This document shows positions 5,505-6,152 of a stretch of DNA of 6,152 nucleotides, piece by piece. A program made the translations under genes and the position numbers. The notes beneath the pieces were generated by a model. The model had not been told where the DNA came from and did not search any database. It worked only from the letters and a program-made list of their open reading frames with translations. Source of the stretch: Acidobacteriota bacterium. Its GTDB lineage: Bacteria > Acidobacteriota > Terriglobia > Terriglobales > Acidobacteriaceae. The stretch is taken from contig JAJYBW010000216.1 in assembly GCA_021778815.1 (NCBI GenBank), positions 1-6,152 on the forward strand, given 5' to 3'. How positions within the stretch are numbered: the first letter of the stretch is position 1; each line of letters starts with the position of its first letter.

Positions 5505-6152
5505 ATGCAGAACAACGGAACCGGTTCCTATAAAAACTCTGACAAGTACGCCAAATTCGGCCCAAAACTGGTGGGTCCTCTGCCCGGCCCCAAGGCGAAA
5601 GCGGTCGTCGATGCAGATACGAAATGGCTCTCCCCAAGCTATACGCGATCCTATCCGCTGGTGGCGAAGCGAGGCCGCGGAATCCGTGTCGAAGATGTCG
5701 ACGGCAATCAGTTTCTCGATTTTGCCGCGGGAATTGGTGTCTGCTCCACCGGGCATTGTCATCCGGAAGTGGTGAAAGGGATCCAGGCGCAGGCTGCGGA
5801 ACTGATCCACATGTCGGGCACGGATTTCTACTATGAGGCGATGATTCAGCTGGCCGAGCGTGTGTCGAAGATTGCTCCCATGCCCGGCCCGCACAAGTTT
5901 TACTACGGCAACTCCGGGGCGGAGGCCGTCGAGTGCGCGCTGAAGCTGGCCCGCTATCACACGGGGCGGCAAAATATCATCGCTTTCTATGGTGCATTTC
6001 ATGGCCGCACTATGGGGGCGCTTTCGCTGACGGCGTCGAAGGCCCAGCAACGACGCCGGTTCGGCCCGCTTGTTCCCGGCATCACGCATGTCCGCTATCC
6101 CTACGCCTATCGCGGATGCAGCGGCGGCCCGCAGGAGGAAGAGGCCTTCGCG
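5505..6152 (+). CDS. class-III PLP-dependent aminotransferase, GABA/acetylornithine type (5' part only)
   Basis: Fold-type-I pyridoxal-phosphate enzyme that moves an amino group from an amino acid, often an omega-amino group, to a 2-oxo acid. The 216 visible residues run to the right edge with no stop. Seen: GPKAKAVVDADTKWLS (28-43); RGRGIRVEDVDGNQFLDF (56-73), the usual entry to the domain; AAGIGVCSTGHCHPEVV (74-90); the cofactor phosphate-binding region YGNSGAEAVECALKLAR (134-150); and AFYGAFHGRTMGALSLT (160-176). The catalytic lysine and C-terminal domain lie beyond the window. The N-terminal layout (PGPKAK, then PLVAKRG) is closest to 4-aminobutyrate aminotransferase and the related broad-specificity or racemase-like class-III enzymes. 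Acetylornithine or other omega-aminotransferases are alternatives, so no symbol is given. A strong Shine-Dalgarno supports the start. About 400 bp of non-coding DNA separates it from the divergent transporter. Confidence 0.93.
   Translation, partial: MQNNGTGSYKNSDKYAKFGPKLVGPLPGPKAKAVVDADTKWLSPSYTRSYPLVAKRGRGIRVEDVDGNQFLDFAAGIGVCSTGHCHPEVVKGIQAQAAELIHMSGTDFYYEAMIQLAERVSKIAPMPGPHKFYYGNSGAEAVECALKLARYHTGRQNIIAFYGAFHGRTMGALSLTASKAQQRRRFGPLVPGITHVRYPYAYRGCSGGPQEEEAFA

Noticed and set aside
5334..6089. Minus-strand open frame of 251 codons at the right end
   Set aside because: It overlaps the aminotransferase, which has clear class-III motifs and a strong ribosome site. The minus-strand product shows no recognisable family.

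Overview
The window looks like ordinary chromosomal DNA of a moderately GC-rich bacterium. Coding is dense, and no phage, insertion-sequence, CRISPR, tRNA or rRNA signal is visible. The style of the proteins (a long TsaD with an extra internal segment, a 492-residue CysRS, and a CCA enzyme of NTase-RNA-binding-HD layout) suggests Acidobacteriota. That assignment rests on general familiarity, not on a search, and should be taken as tentative.

Layout. Positions 1-1335 (minus) hold a CCA-adding tRNA nucleotidyltransferase whose C-terminal end lies beyond the left edge. Only 26 bp separate its start codon from that of the divergent tsaD (1362-2576, plus), which makes the t6A37 tRNA modification. 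After 43 bp comes cysS (2620-4098, plus), cysteinyl-tRNA synthetase. It converges with a DMT/EamA-family membrane transporter (4137-5093, minus), leaving 38 bp between the stop codons. A 411-bp non-coding stretch (5094-5504) separates the transporter from a class-III PLP aminotransferase (5505 to the right edge, plus), of which 216 N-terminal residues are visible.

How the genes relate. The three left genes all act on tRNA: 3'-CCA synthesis or repair, t6A at position 37 of ANN-decoding tRNAs, and charging of tRNA-Cys. They form a translation neighbourhood, although cca is on the opposite strand. The transporter and the aminotransferase are divergent and share one intergenic region. A joint role, such as amino-acid export next to amino-acid catabolism, is only a guess.

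The most interesting non-coding signals are three. First, a perfect 6-bp inverted repeat (TGGCAA-N6-TTGCCA) lies just upstream of a good -10 box in the 5094-5504 region. Second, a long putative leader, possibly carrying a small ORF, precedes the aminotransferase. Third, a -10 box sits so close to the cysS start codon that a leaderless or near-leaderless mRNA is possible. I found no previously undescribed multi-gene system; the genes belong to well-known families.
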